From the NCBI GenBank assembly GCA_028696365.1, contig JAQVHG010000163.1:1-5281 (forward strand): 5,281 bases of DNA, given 5' to 3'. The notes under the pieces were generated by a model, which saw only the letters and a program-made list of their open reading frames with translations, had not been told where the DNA came from and searched no databases. Each line of letters begins with the position of its first letter. Position 1 is the first letter of the stretch. Shown here in pieces: positions 4,583 to 5,281 of the stretch. The position numbers were made by a program, and so were the translations under genes. This DNA comes from Methanofollis sp. (GTDB lineage Archaea > Halobacteriota > Methanomicrobia > Methanomicrobiales > Methanofollaceae).

Positions 4583-5281
4583 CGTCTCGATGCCACCCAT
4601 ATACTTTCTGAGCACCTCAGGCACCACGACCGAGCCGTCCTCCTGCTGGTAGTTCTCGAGGATCGCCCTGATCGTCCTGGAGGTCGCCACCGCCGTGCTG
4701 TTGAGAGTGTGGACCGGCTGCTTGGAGGTGAAGTCTGAGGCATCCCGCACCCTTATGTTCAGTCCCACCGCCTGGTATGCGGTGCAGTTCGAGCACGAGA
4801 CCACCTCGCGGTACTGCTCCTCGCGAGGCATCCAGACCTCGATGTCGTACTTCTTCGCCGCCACCGTGCCGATGTCGCCGGTGCAGATGTTGACCACATG
4901 ATACGGGAGGCCCAGGGCCTGGAAGTACGCCTCGGCATTGGCCAAGAGTTCCTCGTGGAATTTCCACGAGTCCTCAGGCTTGCAGTAGATGAACTGCTCG
5001 ACCTTCGTGAACTGGTGGACGCGGAAGAGCCCCTTGGTGTCGAGCCCGTGAGCGCCGATTTCTCGCCTGAAACACGGGCTGATCCCGGCGTACTTCAGGG
5101 GAAGATCCTTCTCCTCAAAGATCTCGTCCATGTACATCGCCGCCATCGGGTGCTCGCTCGTGGCGATCAGGAACTCGTCCTCCCCGTCGATCTTGTACAT
5201 CACGTTCTCGAAGTCGGCAAGGTCGGTGACCCCCTCGTACGCCGCCCGGTTCATCATGTACGGGGGCGAGACGGGAGTGTA
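4577..5281 (-). CDS. serS: Seryl-tRNA synthetase, C-terminal part (5' end outside window)
   Basis: This class II synthetase charges tRNA-Ser with serine in the cytoplasm. The 234 visible residues are the catalytic core's C-terminal half. They show the TSE serine-binding element in LIATSEHP (38-45), motif 2 in ISPCFRREIG with the conserved Arg and Glu and the following LFRVHQFTKVEQF (85-97), the YDIEVWMP segment (145-152), SCSNCTAYQA (162-171), and motif 3 in NSTAVATSRTIRAILENYQ (194-212), followed by the usual C-terminal LRKYMGGIE. The frame is open through to the window edge, reading TPVSPPYMMN before the first internal Met, so the Met at 5257 is not the start. About 190 residues, including the N-terminal coiled-coil tRNA-binding arm, lie outside. 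It is the standard SerRS, not the rare methanogenic type. Confidence 0.97.
   Translation of the reverse strand, partial: YTPVSPPYMMNRAAYEGVTDLADFENVMYKIDGEDEFLIATSEHPMAAMYMDEIFEEKDLPLKYAGISPCFRREIGAHGLDTKGLFRVHQFTKVEQFIYCKPEDSWKFHEELLANAEAYFQALGLPYHVVNICTGDIGTVAAKKYDIEVWMPREEQYREVVSCSNCTAYQAVGLNIRVRDASDFTSKQPVHTLNSTAVATSRTIRAILENYQQEDGSVVVPEVLRKYMGGIETL

Overview
The window looks like a chromosomal segment of a euryarchaeon, most likely a methanogen of the Methanomicrobiales type. The clues are the archaeal form of seryl-tRNA synthetase, a DUF5518-like archaeal membrane protein, a LURP-one-related protein of the sort common in methanogens, and AT-rich TATA-type boxes rather than -35/-10 promoters upstream of genes. 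The lineage is inferred from protein resemblance and was not tested by search.

Left third (1-1832): the leader end of a type I-C-like CRISPR array, read on the minus strand. It holds one cut repeat, two full 32-nt repeats and two complete spacers. An AT-rich leader of about 300 nt follows, then cas2 and cas1 in one minus-strand transcription unit (cas1 -> cas2 -> leader -> array). This is a complete spacer-acquisition pair. Cas4 and the I-C interference genes (cas3, cas5, cas8c, cas7), which normally precede cas1, are absent: cas1 is preceded by its own promoter-like region and then by unrelated genes.

Middle (1833-3356): a 47-residue two-helix membrane protein on the plus strand converges, with 2 nt between stop codons, on a minus-strand LURP-one-related (LOR) gene. 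A divergent intergenic region of about 290 nt follows, with palindromic TATA boxes, a perfect 12-bp palindrome and a 10-bp stem-loop. It leads to a plus-strand four-helix DUF5518-like membrane protein.

Right third (3357-5281): a minus-strand TMEM175-family (DUF1211) six-helix channel homologue, then about 550 nt of GC-rich sequence without a convincing gene but with several inverted repeats. The last feature is the C-terminal 234 residues of seryl-tRNA synthetase, which runs off the right edge.

Only cas1, cas2, leader and array clearly work together. The other genes are a housekeeping synthetase and small membrane or poorly understood proteins with no visible joint pathway. No wholly new system can be claimed. 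The items most worth a second look are the interference-less I-C adaptation module, the repeated motifs in its leader, the palindrome-rich LOR/DUF5518 promoter region, the small membrane protein, and the palindromic non-coding block between TMEM175 and serS.
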